Source: Desulfosporosinus sp. (GTDB taxonomy: Bacteria; Bacillota; Desulfitobacteriia; Desulfitobacteriales; Desulfitobacteriaceae). Taken from it: a stretch of DNA of 64,000 nt. Below are positions 16,352 to 24,493 of the stretch, piece after piece; within the stretch, counting starts at the first letter, position 1; every line of letters starts with the position of its first letter. The DNA lies in NCBI GenBank assembly GCA_003513495.1, contig DOPM01000029.1, forward strand, positions 261,588 through 325,587, in the 5' to 3' direction. A program made the translations under genes and the position numbers. Under the pieces are notes generated by a model that saw only the letters and a list, made by a program, of their open reading frames with translations, was not told where the DNA came from and did no database searches.

Positions 16352-17023
16352 ATGAAATTCGTCACTGAAATAGAATTGCGAGATTTATATAGGAAAGAAC
16401 CCTTTGCTACTTATGTTCTGGAACCAGATACAAAGATTACACCGGGAGCCCGCCAATTCCTTGTGGACAGACGAGTGACGCTGGTACAAGCCCAGTGTTG
16501 TGACGACAAGAAATCTAACCTCGACGCTTCGAATCAGGTACAAGTACGGGAAAACTGGTGTACCCAGAGATTGCTTAGAAGAATGGAAAGCGTAGAAGCT
16601 TTATTCCTTCTAATTGCAGCAGAACTCTTACACTCTGGAGATGCTGTACAATCAGAAGAAATCATGGCCCTTGGAAAATGCTTTCGAAACCTTCGAAACG
16701 CTGAACGAGAACAGGTACCCCCAGACATTTTAGAGTTTTGGGGATGGTCAGAAGAAGAAATCAGAGAACGCTCCGATAATCTGGGAAAATTCGTTGACCT
16801 ACGTGAGTTCCACGTAGGACTAGAAAATGGCAAAGAAGTTGCGCTGTTAAATTATTTGCGTGCCTCACTCCAAGAGGTGGAACCAGCCATTTTAGAAGCT
16901 TATTGGAATGAGGAGCAGCAAGACTGCTCACGGCAAGACCTAATTGATACGATCAATCTGATCATCAACATACTTTGCATAATGATGTGGAAGTGTTTAG
17001 GAGGGAAAAAATGGAGACGGTAA
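16352..17023 (+). CDS. EutT/PduO-like (cobalamin adenosyltransferase-family) protein
   Basis: A 223-residue protein whose N-terminus resembles EutT: FVTEIELRDLYRKEPFATYV, then ITPGARQFLVDRRVTLVQ. A C-terminal helical region follows (residues 70-223). EutT makes adenosylcobalamin for B12-dependent ethanolamine lyase, but CutC needs no B12. The EutT metal motif HxnCCxxC is only partly echoed by CC in AQCCDDKKS, with no matching third Cys. It may therefore be a repurposed or structural homologue. Its end overlaps the eutJ start by 13 bases, so the two are translationally coupled. Confidence 0.75.
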   Translation: MKFVTEIELRDLYRKEPFATYVLEPDTKITPGARQFLVDRRVTLVQAQCCDDKKSNLDASNQVQVRENWCTQRLLRRMESVEALFLLIAAELLHSGDAVQSEEIMALGKCFRNLRNAEREQVPPDILEFWGWSEEEIRERSDNLGKFVDLREFHVGLENGKEVALLNYLRASLQEVEPAILEAYWNEEQQDCSRQDLIDTINLIINILCIMMWKCLGGKKWRR

Positions 17024-17853
17024 ATTCAGCTTTTCTATACTGTGATCAGCTTGTTAGAGATTTCGAGAAAGTCATTGAAACACCCATCTTGAATAAATCC
17101 TCTGTTTATTACACAGGCGTTGACCTGGGAACTGCCTACATCGTACTTGCAGTTCTCGATGAGAATTATCAGCCCGTTGCCGGAGCCTATCGATTTGCCA
17201 GCGTAGTCAAAGATGGTATGGTAGTGGACTATATCGGGGCAATTCGCATAGTCAAGGAACTAAAACAAGAACTCGAAGAGAAGCTTGGCGCGGAATTGAT
17301 CTACGCTGCAGCAGCGCTTCCGCCGGGAACCGATACTCTTGACTCAGGTGCTATTAAACATGTGGTACAGGGGGCTGGTTTCGAAATCACCAACATATTG
17401 GATGAACCCACGGCGGCCAATGCAGTGCTTAAGATTAAAGATGGTGCGATTGTCGATATCGGTGGCGGAACTACGGGAACTGCAATCCTGAAAGAGGGCA
17501 AAGTGATTCATGTAGCAGATGAACCTACAGGTGGTACTCATTTTTCTCTGGTCATTTCCGGAGCGTATAAAATGAGCTTTGAAGATGCGGATCAATATAA
17601 GCGGGATTTTAAGAATCATAGAGAGTTAATTCCCGTGCTTCGACCTGTCATTGAAAAAGTTTCCTCAATTATCAGTCGCCATATAAAGGAATACCCAGTT
17701 AAAGAAATATATCTGGTGGGTGGAACCTGTTGCCTGAATGGAATCGAAGACATTATCGCTAAACAAACCAACCTTCCCACTTATAAACCACAAAACCCCA
17801 TGTTCGTTACCCCTTTGGGTATTGCCCTTAACTGCACTCAGGAAATACTTTAG
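17011..17853 (+). CDS. eutJ: EutJ-like Hsp70/actin-fold chaperone-like ATPase
   Basis: A 280-residue actin/Hsp70-fold protein of the EutJ family. Motifs are GVDLGTAYIVLAVLD (phosphate 1), LDEPTAANAVL and VDIGGGTTGTAIL (phosphate 2), and LVGGTCCLNGI (adenosine). It probably assists assembly or reactivation of microcompartment enzymes. The ATG at 17011 is chosen because GGAGGGAAAAA is directly upstream. The start lies inside the end of the EutT-like gene. Confidence 0.92.
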   Translation: METVNSAFLYCDQLVRDFEKVIETPILNKSSVYYTGVDLGTAYIVLAVLDENYQPVAGAYRFASVVKDGMVVDYIGAIRIVKELKQELEEKLGAELIYAAAALPPGTDTLDSGAIKHVVQGAGFEITNILDEPTAANAVLKIKDGAIVDIGGGTTGTAILKEGKVIHVADEPTGGTHFSLVISGAYKMSFEDADQYKRDFKNHRELIPVLRPVIEKVSSIISRHIKEYPVKEIYLVGGTCCLNGIEDIIAKQTNLPTYKPQNPMFVTPLGIALNCTQEIL

Positions 17854-17871
17854 TCAGGAGTGGCGTTTACA

Positions 17872-18183
17872 ATGGAATACCGAATCATAAAATCCCCTTC
17901 TAGTGGGACCCTGGATATTCTCTTTCGACGAAAAGGCTCCGCGTCAACAATCCCCATTGAGCACTATGACGCTGTAGGTATGGTTCAAGGGCGGTTAATT
18001 GATATGGTTTTTGCTGCTGATATTGCGGAAAAAGCAGCGGGTGTCGTAGTGGAAGATATTAAAGGGCATTGCCCGCAAAATCTGATTATGATCGCCATCT
18101 TCGGAGATACGGCATCGGTGGAAGCGGCTATTCAAGAAATACGATACAAATTTAATGAGGCAAAAACAGGTGAGATACGATGA
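17872..18183 (+). CDS. GrpU-like BMC-H shell protein with GxCPQ iron-sulfur motif
   Basis: A 103-residue divergent shell protein with the helix-strand core GRLIDMVFAADIAEKAAG and IMIAIFGDTASVEAAI. At residues 65-69 it has GHCPQ. This is the G-X-C-P-Q motif described for GrpU, whose symmetric hexamer pore binds an Fe-S cluster through these cysteines. It could carry electrons across the shell or hold a cluster for repair. ATG at 17872 fits the AGGAG better than the GTG at 17860. The end overlaps the next gene (ATGA). Confidence 0.87.
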   Translation: MEYRIIKSPSSGTLDILFRRKGSASTIPIEHYDAVGMVQGRLIDMVFAADIAEKAAGVVVEDIKGHCPQNLIMIAIFGDTASVEAAIQEIRYKFNEAKTGEIR

Positions 18184-18440
18184 TAGCTGCAAAAGTAATT
18201 GACAGTATTTGGTCTACAAGAAAAGCCGATTCCCTCATAGGAATGAAATTTATGATGGTGGAGGTTCTTGGAGGCATTGATGCCGGCCGTATCATAATAG
18301 CCGCTGACACTATTAGTGCGGGCATTGGCGAACGAGTTCTTGTCTGCACGGGCAGCTCGGCGCGCAAAATGTTGGATCGGGAGGATATACCCATTGATGC
18401 CGTTATTGTGGGCATCATTGACGAAGACTGTAAGTTTTAA
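18180..18440 (+). CDS. eutN: EutN/CcmL-type pentameric vertex protein (BMC-P)
   Basis: An 86-residue pentamer-forming protein that closes shell vertices. It starts MIAAKVIDSIWSTRKADSLIG, then has VEVLGGIDAGRIIIAADTIS and AGIGERVLVCTGSSAR, all typical of EutN/CcmL. It ends with DAVIVGIIDE. It is the only BMC-P gene in the locus, and one is sufficient for a closed shell. It is translationally coupled to the GrpU-like gene. Confidence 0.95.
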   Translation: MIAAKVIDSIWSTRKADSLIGMKFMMVEVLGGIDAGRIIIAADTISAGIGERVLVCTGSSARKMLDREDIPIDAVIVGIIDEDCKF

Positions 18441-18461
18441 AAAAACAGGAGGTGTAAACCT

Positions 18462-19790
18462 TTGGATCTTCTGGACTTAGTCAAGAATTCAGGGATTATT
18501 GGAGCAGGAGGGGCTGGATTCCCAACACACGCTAAACTTACTTCTAAAGCAGAGTATATATTGCTGAATGGAGCAGAATGTGAGCCCCTGCTTAGAGTAG
18601 ACCAGCAATTGATGGAACTGTTTCCTGACGAAATCATCAAAGGTTTGGAAGCGGCGGGAAGATATATTGAAGCCCGCAAAGCCATCATTGGCATTAAGGG
18701 AAAACACAAGAAAGTCATCGTTCTTTTACGTGAAAGAATTGCAGCTCTGGGACTTTCAGATTACATGGAAGTTATGGAACTTAGAGATATCTATCCTGCC
18801 GGTGACGAACAGGTTTTGGTGCATGAACTAACTCAACGAATTGTACCAGAAGTATCTATCCCCTTGAAAGTAGGCTGTGTGGTTATTAATTCAGAAACCG
18901 CACTGAATATCTCAAAGGCCCTGGCAGGGAACCCTGTCACGGAAACCTATATTACTATCGCTGGGGATATTCCTCAGCCCAGGACCGTTAAAGTACCTGT
19001 GGGTGTATCTATTAGGGAAGTAATCGGCCAATGTGGAATAGAAAATGTCGATGATTATGCTGTGATAGACGGAGGCCCCATGATGGGGTCTGTCATGAAC
19101 AAAGTCGATGGGTATGTCACCAAAAAAAGCAAAGGCTATGTACTGCTTAAAAAGGATCACTTTCTTATCCGGAAAAAAACTGTAAGCCCCGATAGGGCCA
19201 GAGTGATAGGCAAGACTGCCTGTGAACAGTGTCGCATGTGCACGGACCTGTGTCCTCGTTATCTCCTAGGACACAATATGCAACCCCATAAAGTCATGCG
19301 TGCCTTGAGTTACAATTTAGAGGACGTGAAAGAACAGCAAATTGCTCAATTATGTTGCGAATGTAATGCTTGCGAATTATTCTCCTGCCCGGCTAATCTC
19401 CATCCGAAATCTGTCAATAGTCTATATAAGCAAAAGCTGGCAGAACAAGGCATAAAGTATCAGCCAGTTCAGGTGGATTTTCAAGCGAGGTCGGCTAGAG
19501 ACTATCGCCTTATCCCAAGCAAACGTCTAGTTATTAAAATCGGCTTAACTGCCTTTGATAAACCGGCACCCCTGACCCAGGTTGAATTTCAACCTGAATA
19601 CGTTGAAATCGCTTTACGACAGCACATAGGCGCACCGGCCATACCGGTTGTTGCTATAGGAGAACAGGTGAAAGCTGGGCAACTGATTGGTAAGATTCCG
19701 GACAATAGTCTGGGAGCAACCGTTCACTCTAGCTTCGATGGTACTGTTCAAGAGATTAAGGATAATTCTATTGTGATAAAGGTGGGTTGA
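18462..19790 (+). CDS. PduS/RnfC-like Fe-S flavoprotein
   Basis: A 442-residue RnfC/PduS-family electron-transfer protein. The N-terminal GIIGAGGAGFPTHAKL is the Rossmann-like flavin/NADH region. An SLBB-like part follows (GDIPQPRTVKVPVG). Two [4Fe-4S] motifs, CEQCRMCTDLCP and CCECNACELFSCP, lie around residues 250-310. The C-terminus carries a biotinyl/RnfC-like hammerhead (GEQVKAGQLIGKI). In B12-dependent loci it acts as a cobalamin reductase. Here the B12-independent CutC suggests it instead feeds electrons to the activase or to Fe-S shell proteins. TTG start at 18462 with AGGAGGTG upstream. Confidence 0.88.
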   Translation: MDLLDLVKNSGIIGAGGAGFPTHAKLTSKAEYILLNGAECEPLLRVDQQLMELFPDEIIKGLEAAGRYIEARKAIIGIKGKHKKVIVLLRERIAALGLSDYMEVMELRDIYPAGDEQVLVHELTQRIVPEVSIPLKVGCVVINSETALNISKALAGNPVTETYITIAGDIPQPRTVKVPVGVSIREVIGQCGIENVDDYAVIDGGPMMGSVMNKVDGYVTKKSKGYVLLKKDHFLIRKKTVSPDRARVIGKTACEQCRMCTDLCPRYLLGHNMQPHKVMRALSYNLEDVKEQQIAQLCCECNACELFSCPANLHPKSVNSLYKQKLAEQGIKYQPVQVDFQARSARDYRLIPSKRLVIKIGLTAFDKPAPLTQVEFQPEYVEIALRQHIGAPAIPVVAIGEQVKAGQLIGKIPDNSLGATVHSSFDGTVQEIKDNSIVIKVG

Positions 19791-19791
19791 T

Positions 19792-20340
19792 ATGTTTAGT
19801 GCAATAGGTATGATTGAGCTTACGAGTATTGCTAGAGGAATTTATGCCACGGATTTGATGCTTAAAACAGCCTACGTGGAAGTGGTAAGTGCAACACCTG
19901 TCTGTCCGGGGAAATATATCGCTATCATCAAAGGAGACGTTGCTGCCGTAGAAAGCTCAATCAGCGTAGGCGTAGAGATGGCAGGAGAATATCTGGTAGA
20001 TAGCTTTATCCTCGCTAATGTTCATCAGGGCATTTTCCCGGCCATCACAGCCACGACCATGCCCGATGGAATCGGAGCTTTGGGAATCATGGAGTGTTTT
20101 TCCTTAGCCTCTATGATTATCTCAGCTGATGCGGTACTGAAAGCTGCTGATGTACAAGCCTTGGAATTGCGTTTAGGCAGCGGTTTGGGAGGAAAAGCCT
20201 ACTTTACTTTCACAGGGGATGTCGGCGCGGTGGAAGCAGGTATCGAAGCAGGGATAGCCATCGCCCTGGAAAAAGGTTTGTTAGTCGATACTGAGGTAAT
20301 TCCTTCGCCCTCGGACAAACTGTGGGCATCCTTATTCTAA
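19792..20340 (+). CDS. PduT-like tandem BMC-T shell protein with Cys38
   Basis: A 182-residue protein with two BMC domains, the length of PduT (about 184). The first domain has MIELTSIARGIYATDLML and KGDVAAVESSI; the second has GIMECFSLASMIISADAVLK and TGDVGAVEAGI. Cys38 in ATPVCPGK is at the position of the PduT cysteine that binds a [4Fe-4S] cluster at the trimer pore. It follows the PduS-like gene by one base, as pduS and pduT neighbour each other in propanediol loci. A shell-spanning redox port is likely. Confidence 0.9.
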   Translation: MFSAIGMIELTSIARGIYATDLMLKTAYVEVVSATPVCPGKYIAIIKGDVAAVESSISVGVEMAGEYLVDSFILANVHQGIFPAITATTMPDGIGALGIMECFSLASMIISADAVLKAADVQALELRLGSGLGGKAYFTFTGDVGAVEAGIEAGIAIALEKGLLVDTEVIPSPSDKLWASLF

Positions 20341-20390
20341 AATTAACACCCAAACGTCTATACCCTTTACGATAGAAAGGAGGTGCGACT

Positions 20391-21071
20391 TTGAAAAAAC
20401 TCGTTTCAGCAAACGAAGTAAAAGTAGCAGCAGAAAAGGGACAAAAAGCATTTTACGTAGACTGCAATACCATCATTACTGCGGCAGCTAAGGATCTAGC
20501 CAAAGAACTGGGCGTTGAATTTACAAGTGAATCATCTGCTGTAGGAAATTCCCCCTGTAATGCAAGTAGTCGGCCAAAGAAAGAGAACCGGGAAAATGAG
20601 ATTGACCCAGAAATGATCTTTCAAGTTGTAAAAGCGGTATTAGCTAACAGGCTCCTGGAAAGCGTTTCTTCCCCGACTCCAGTAACCCCTTTCCGAGCAG
20701 ATGGTGACTCGAAAAGTGGACTGAAAATTGTGCGCGGCAGAACAGTGAACCTGGAGACCTTTGACACAGGGGATTCAAGCACCGACGTAGCTTATCGTGA
20801 GGTAATCAGTAAAGAAGATTCCCAAATGAGCGCAGGCTTTTTAACCATTGAAAAATCAAGCTTTGATTGGGAATTATGCTATGAAGAGATTGATATTGTT
20901 CTCGAAGGAAGCCTAACCATTACCATTAACGGTGAAACTTATCACGCTCACCAGGGAGATGTCCTCTTTGTACCTAATGGCTCTAAAGTAACCTGGGGTT
21001 CCTCTGATTATGTCAAACTTTTTTACGTAACCTACCCGGCAAACTGGCCTGATCTGATGGCTCAACAATAG
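20391..21071 (+). CDS. eutQ: EutQ-like cupin protein
   Basis: A 226-residue protein close to EutQ in length (about 229). The C-terminal cupin fold has YEEIDIVLEGSLTITINGET, then YHAHQGDVLFVPNGSKVTWG. EutQ has been reported to have acetate kinase activity and to help recruit enzymes; by family it may convert acetyl-phosphate from PduL to acetate plus ATP. The N-terminus VSANEVKVAAEKG is also typical. Start is TTG at 20391 with AAAGGAGGTG upstream. Confidence 0.88.
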   Translation: MKKLVSANEVKVAAEKGQKAFYVDCNTIITAAAKDLAKELGVEFTSESSAVGNSPCNASSRPKKENRENEIDPEMIFQVVKAVLANRLLESVSSPTPVTPFRADGDSKSGLKIVRGRTVNLETFDTGDSSTDVAYREVISKEDSQMSAGFLTIEKSSFDWELCYEEIDIVLEGSLTITINGETYHAHQGDVLFVPNGSKVTWGSSDYVKLFYVTYPANWPDLMAQQ

Positions 21072-21082
21072 GAGGGTAAGCT

Positions 21083-21712
21083 ATGAAGGCTCTTGGCCTA
21101 ATTGAGACATACGGGCTCCTTCCCGCTATTGAATGTGCAGATGTCATGCTAAAAACGGCGCAAGTGGAACTTCTGGGGAAAACCTTAGTCGGTGGCGGTC
21201 TCGTAACGATTACCGTAACCGGCGATGTGGGAGCTGTTAAAGCTGCAGTGGAAGCGGGTGCGACTGCGGTTGAAACGATTGGTCACCAAGCCTTAATTTC
21301 TCGACATGTTATTCCCAGACCAGATCCTGAGATTGAAAGCGTGATTCTTGTGAGGGAGGAGAAATTAAGCGTTCTCCCAAACACTGATCGAGCAACCAAC
21401 GTTAACGTACCCTTGGCAAATAACGATGCCCCAACAGAACGCCAGGAAAAGGCCAAAACTCTAAAAGAGAGCACTAAGCCAGAGCAAATGACACTTAAGC
21501 AACTCCGCAAAGAGGGAGTGGATGCTTTGGTACAGGAATTTGGCCTTGAACAAAGCTTGAACGTCCTGAAAACACTTTCTGTGGTAAAACTTCGCAACCT
21601 AGTAAGAGACTACAAAGAACTTGACATTGCAGGCAGAGCCGTTTCAAAAGCAAACAAAGAATTACTGATCCGGAAACTGAAGGAATTCTACGAACGGGCT
21701 AGTGAGATGTAG
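21083..21712 (+). CDS. BMC-H shell protein with a C-terminal helical extension
   Basis: A 209-residue protein. Residues 1-90 form a normal BMC-H domain (LGLIETYGLLPAIECADVML; TVTGDVGAVKAAV; SRHVIPRPDPEIE). After a polar linker (about 95-135) comes a basic helical region from 140, with MTLKQLRKEGVDALV and then KLRNLVRDYKELDIAG and LLIRKLKEFYER. This looks like a SAP/Rho-N-type fold. EutK and PduK also carry C-terminal domains, but this one looks different from the EutK helix-turn-helix. It may bind nucleic acid or cargo on one side of the shell. Confidence 0.88.
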   Translation: MKALGLIETYGLLPAIECADVMLKTAQVELLGKTLVGGGLVTITVTGDVGAVKAAVEAGATAVETIGHQALISRHVIPRPDPEIESVILVREEKLSVLPNTDRATNVNVPLANNDAPTERQEKAKTLKESTKPEQMTLKQLRKEGVDALVQEFGLEQSLNVLKTLSVVKLRNLVRDYKELDIAGRAVSKANKELLIRKLKEFYERASEM

Positions 21713-21762
21713 CTTGATGGCCGGTGATAATCAGTAAAGACAGTGACGGAAGGAGTAATAAC

Positions 21763-23247
21763 TTGGAAAACTTCGATTATGATTTACTATCTGTGCAAGA
21801 GACCAGAAATCTTGCTCGTCAAGCAAAACTTGCTCAAACCCAACTTGCAAAATTTAATTGTGAGCAGATTGATAAAATTATCCGTAACATGGTGAAAGTA
21901 GCCGAGGAGAATGCCGTTTCCCTAGCAAAATTGGCGGTGGAGGAAACCGGATTTGGTAAGGTAGAAGATAAAATCTTCAAAAACCGTTTTGCTTCCACTG
22001 AACTATATGAGTTTATTAAACCTATGCAAACTATTGGAGTCATCAAAGATGATAAAGTCAATAAAACCATGGAAATTGCAGAACCGGTTGGATTACTCAT
22101 GGGGATTATTCCCTCAACTAATCCTACATCCACGGCAATTTACAAATCCATTATAGCCATTAAAGCTCGCAATGGGATTGTCTTCTCTCCCCATCCTTCA
22201 GCACTGAAATGTACACTTCAAGCAGCCAAACTGATGAATGATGCCGCCGTAGCTGCCGGTGCTCCAGCCAATATCATAGGGTGTATTTCAAAACCTTCCA
22301 TGGCTGCAACTAATGAACTTATGAAATGTGATGAAGTCGCCATGATTATTGCAACAGGTGGTTCAGCTATGGTCAAGGCTGCCTATAGCGCAGGGAAACC
22401 TGCTTTAGGTGTTGGCCCAGGTAATGTTCCGGCTTATATCGAAAAAACTGCCAATATCTCCAAGGCAGTTAAGAATATTATTGCCAGTAAAACCTTTGAC
22501 AACGGCACGATCTGTGCTTCCGAGCAATCGGTTATTGTTGAAGAATGCATTCGTGATCAAGTTATGGAAGAGTTCAAACGCCAGGGTGGCTACTTCATGA
22601 CCCCAGGGGAAACAGACCAAGTTTCTAGGAAATTATTTGTCCGCGGTCATGCTATGAACGCCAAGATGGTAGGAAGATCAGCCGCAGTCATTGCAGAAGG
22701 TGCTGGCATAACCATTCCCCCAGGAACAAAAGTTTTGTTAGGTGAACAACAGGGCGTAGGGCAAGAATATCCTTTATCTTATGAAAAGTTGACCACCGTG
22801 CTGGCCTTCTATACCGTAAAGGATTGGCATGAAGCATGTGAGCTCTGCATCAAACTTTTGAATAATGGTGGTGTGGGACACAGCCTTTCTATTCATACAG
22901 AGAATCAGGAAATGGTCATGAAGTTCGCTGAAAAGCCCGTATTTAGGATTTTGGTCAACACAGCCTCCAGCCAAGGCGGTGTAGGGGCAAGTACAGGACT
23001 TTCCCCGTCCTTCACATTGGGTTGCGGTACTTGGGGCGGAAGTGCAACCTCCGATAATGTAACCCCAATGCACTTAATCAATATAAAACGTGTTGCCTAT
23101 GGAATCAAGGACGTTACCGAAAACACAACTTCCTCCCATTCAGACTGCGTGGCACAGAATAGTAGCCCTAGTGCCATCAGTGACGATCAGATAATGAACG
23201 TTGTAAATGAAGTAATCCAGCTATTGAAACAAAGAGGTGGTAACTAA
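21763..23247 (+). CDS. CoA-acylating aldehyde dehydrogenase (catalytically competent paralogue)
   Basis: A 494-residue acetaldehyde dehydrogenase that oxidises acetaldehyde to acetyl-CoA with NAD+. It has DLLSVQETR, IIPSTNPTSTAIYKS, GVGPGNVPAYIEKTANI and the active site FDNGTICASEQS with Cys251. It is about as long as the Ser-containing paralogue at 7667 and aligns with it throughout. The TTG at 21763 is preferred because AGGAG lies 7 bases upstream; the GTG at 21724 has no ribosome site. NADH made here would be used by the alcohol dehydrogenase at 9190. Confidence 0.93.
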   Translation: MENFDYDLLSVQETRNLARQAKLAQTQLAKFNCEQIDKIIRNMVKVAEENAVSLAKLAVEETGFGKVEDKIFKNRFASTELYEFIKPMQTIGVIKDDKVNKTMEIAEPVGLLMGIIPSTNPTSTAIYKSIIAIKARNGIVFSPHPSALKCTLQAAKLMNDAAVAAGAPANIIGCISKPSMAATNELMKCDEVAMIIATGGSAMVKAAYSAGKPALGVGPGNVPAYIEKTANISKAVKNIIASKTFDNGTICASEQSVIVEECIRDQVMEEFKRQGGYFMTPGETDQVSRKLFVRGHAMNAKMVGRSAAVIAEGAGITIPPGTKVLLGEQQGVGQEYPLSYEKLTTVLAFYTVKDWHEACELCIKLLNNGGVGHSLSIHTENQEMVMKFAEKPVFRILVNTASSQGGVGASTGLSPSFTLGCGTWGGSATSDNVTPMHLINIKRVAYGIKDVTENTTSSHSDCVAQNSSPSAISDDQIMNVVNEVIQLLKQRGGN

Positions 23248-23249
23248 AC

Positions 23250-23891
23250 GTGGGAAAGTATGACGCCTTAGCAACGCTTCTCCTAGAAGCAATCAAAGAG
23301 GGGGGGGATTTTACAAAGGACTTAAGCTCCATACCTGTGGGAATATCTAATCGGCATATACATCTATCTCAAGCAGACTTGGAAACTCTGTTTGGGACAG
23401 GATACCAATTGACAAAAACTAAGGATTTGTCCCAACCCATGCAATATGCGTGCAAGGAAACTCTGACCATAGCCGGACCCAAGGGCGCTATTGAAAAGGT
23501 TCGTATCCTCGGGCCAGCGCGAAGTGAGTCCCAGGTAGAAATACTCCAAGCAGATTGTTTCAAACTTGGTATAACCGCCCCGGTGAGGTTGTCTGGAGAC
23601 TTGCAAGGGACTCCTGGAATCACTCTGATTGGTCCTAAAGGAAGTGTCTTTCTTTCCAAAGGTCTTTTGATTGCCCAGCGTCATATTCATATGAACCTGG
23701 AAGATGTCAAACACTTTGGTGTATCCGATGGAGAACAGGTGACCATCCAAATAGACGGACTTCGGGGAGGAACTTACTCGAATGTCGTCATTAGAGCCAA
23801 CAATACCTCATCACTAGAGTTTCATATTGATATGGAAGAAGCGAATGCAATGCATCTCGTCTCGACCTCAAGAATAACAATTTTAAAATAA
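23250..23891 (+). CDS. pduL: PduL-type phosphate acyltransferase
   Basis: A 213-residue phosphotransacylase of the PduL family, converting acetyl-CoA and phosphate to acetyl-phosphate and recycling CoA inside the microcompartment. The zinc-binding segments are PVGISNRHIHLSQADLETLF and AQRHIHMNLEDVKHFG. The core ILGPARSESQVEILQADCFK is diagnostic. The start is GTG at 23250, three bases after the dehydrogenase stop, with AGAGGTGG upstream. Confidence 0.95.
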   Translation: MGKYDALATLLLEAIKEGGDFTKDLSSIPVGISNRHIHLSQADLETLFGTGYQLTKTKDLSQPMQYACKETLTIAGPKGAIEKVRILGPARSESQVEILQADCFKLGITAPVRLSGDLQGTPGITLIGPKGSVFLSKGLLIAQRHIHMNLEDVKHFGVSDGEQVTIQIDGLRGGTYSNVVIRANNTSSLEFHIDMEEANAMHLVSTSRITILK

Positions 23892-23911
23892 AATTTTAGG
23901 AGGAAACAAAA

Positions 23912-24202
23912 ATGAGTAGATCAGAAGCTTTAGGATTAATTGAAACAAAAGGTTTAGTAGGAGCAATTGAAGCAGCAGATGCCATGGTTAAAGCGGCTAA
24001 CGTTCAGCTGATTGGTTATGAAAAAGTTGGCGGTGCTCTAGTAACTGTTATGGTAAGAGGAGATGTTGGTGCTGTAAAAGCTGCAACCGATGCCGGTGCT
24101 GCAGCAGCTCAGCGAGTAGGAGAGCTTATCTCCGTCCATGTTATTCCTCGTCCACACGGTGACGTAGAAATGATGCTTCCCGGAGGCAAGAAAGACGCAT
24201 AA
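23912..24202 (+). CDS. BMC-H microcompartment shell protein
   Basis: A 96-residue hexameric shell protein, the most canonical of the four (EALGLIETKGLVGAIEAADA; KVGGALVTVMVRGDVGAVKA; HVIPRPHGDVE). The strong ribosome site TAGGAGGAAA suggests it is the major shell component. Its pore segment is GGA. It is the last structural gene; a terminator follows. Confidence 0.95.
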   Translation: MSRSEALGLIETKGLVGAIEAADAMVKAANVQLIGYEKVGGALVTVMVRGDVGAVKAATDAGAAAAQRVGELISVHVIPRPHGDVEMMLPGGKKDA

Positions 24203-24222
24203 GGCCCCCTTAGAAGATACGG

Positions 24223-24264
24223 CAAAGGTCAAACTCTCGTTTAGAGGTTTGGCCTTTGTCTTTT
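24223..24264 (+). terminator. Terminator of the cut structural operon
   Basis: Long stem CAAAGGTCAAACTCT with AGAGGTTTGGCCTTTG (one bulge, one G-U), followed by TCTTTTC. It lies 20 bases after the last shell gene and separates it from the regulatory genes. Confidence 0.8.
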
Positions 24265-24364
24265 CATTAGCGGAGATACTAACATACAATTTTCGACTAA
24301 ATCTCTCTCCTATTTACATTTTTATCATAGTATTGTATTATAAAGATTAACTATATCCGAATCT

Positions 24365-24411
24365 GTGACTTCCTTTACTTTTAGTTTCAGCTAACTAAAA
24401 GACCTAGTCAC
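24365..24411 (+). promoter_or_regulatory. Nested hairpin in the leader of the PocR kinase gene
   Basis: Outer arms GTGACT (24365) and AGTCAC (24406) enclose inner arms CTTTTAGTT and AACTAAAAG with loop TCAGCT. It lies about 80 bases before the kinase ATG and is followed by a run of eight or more T at 24427, so it may be an attenuator. Confidence 0.4.
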
Positions 24412-24493
24412 TTGCCCTCGGATGCTTTTTTTTTGGGATTGATCTGCCAAGCTAATTGGATTCTCACTCATAGAAAAGGAAGTTTTGGCAAAT

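Noticed and set aside
6987..24202. Stop-codon readthrough (pyrrolysine or selenocysteine) in the trimethylamine-producing locus
   Set aside because: No gene in the locus is broken by an in-frame TAG or TGA; the trimethylamine methyltransferases that use pyrrolysine are absent.
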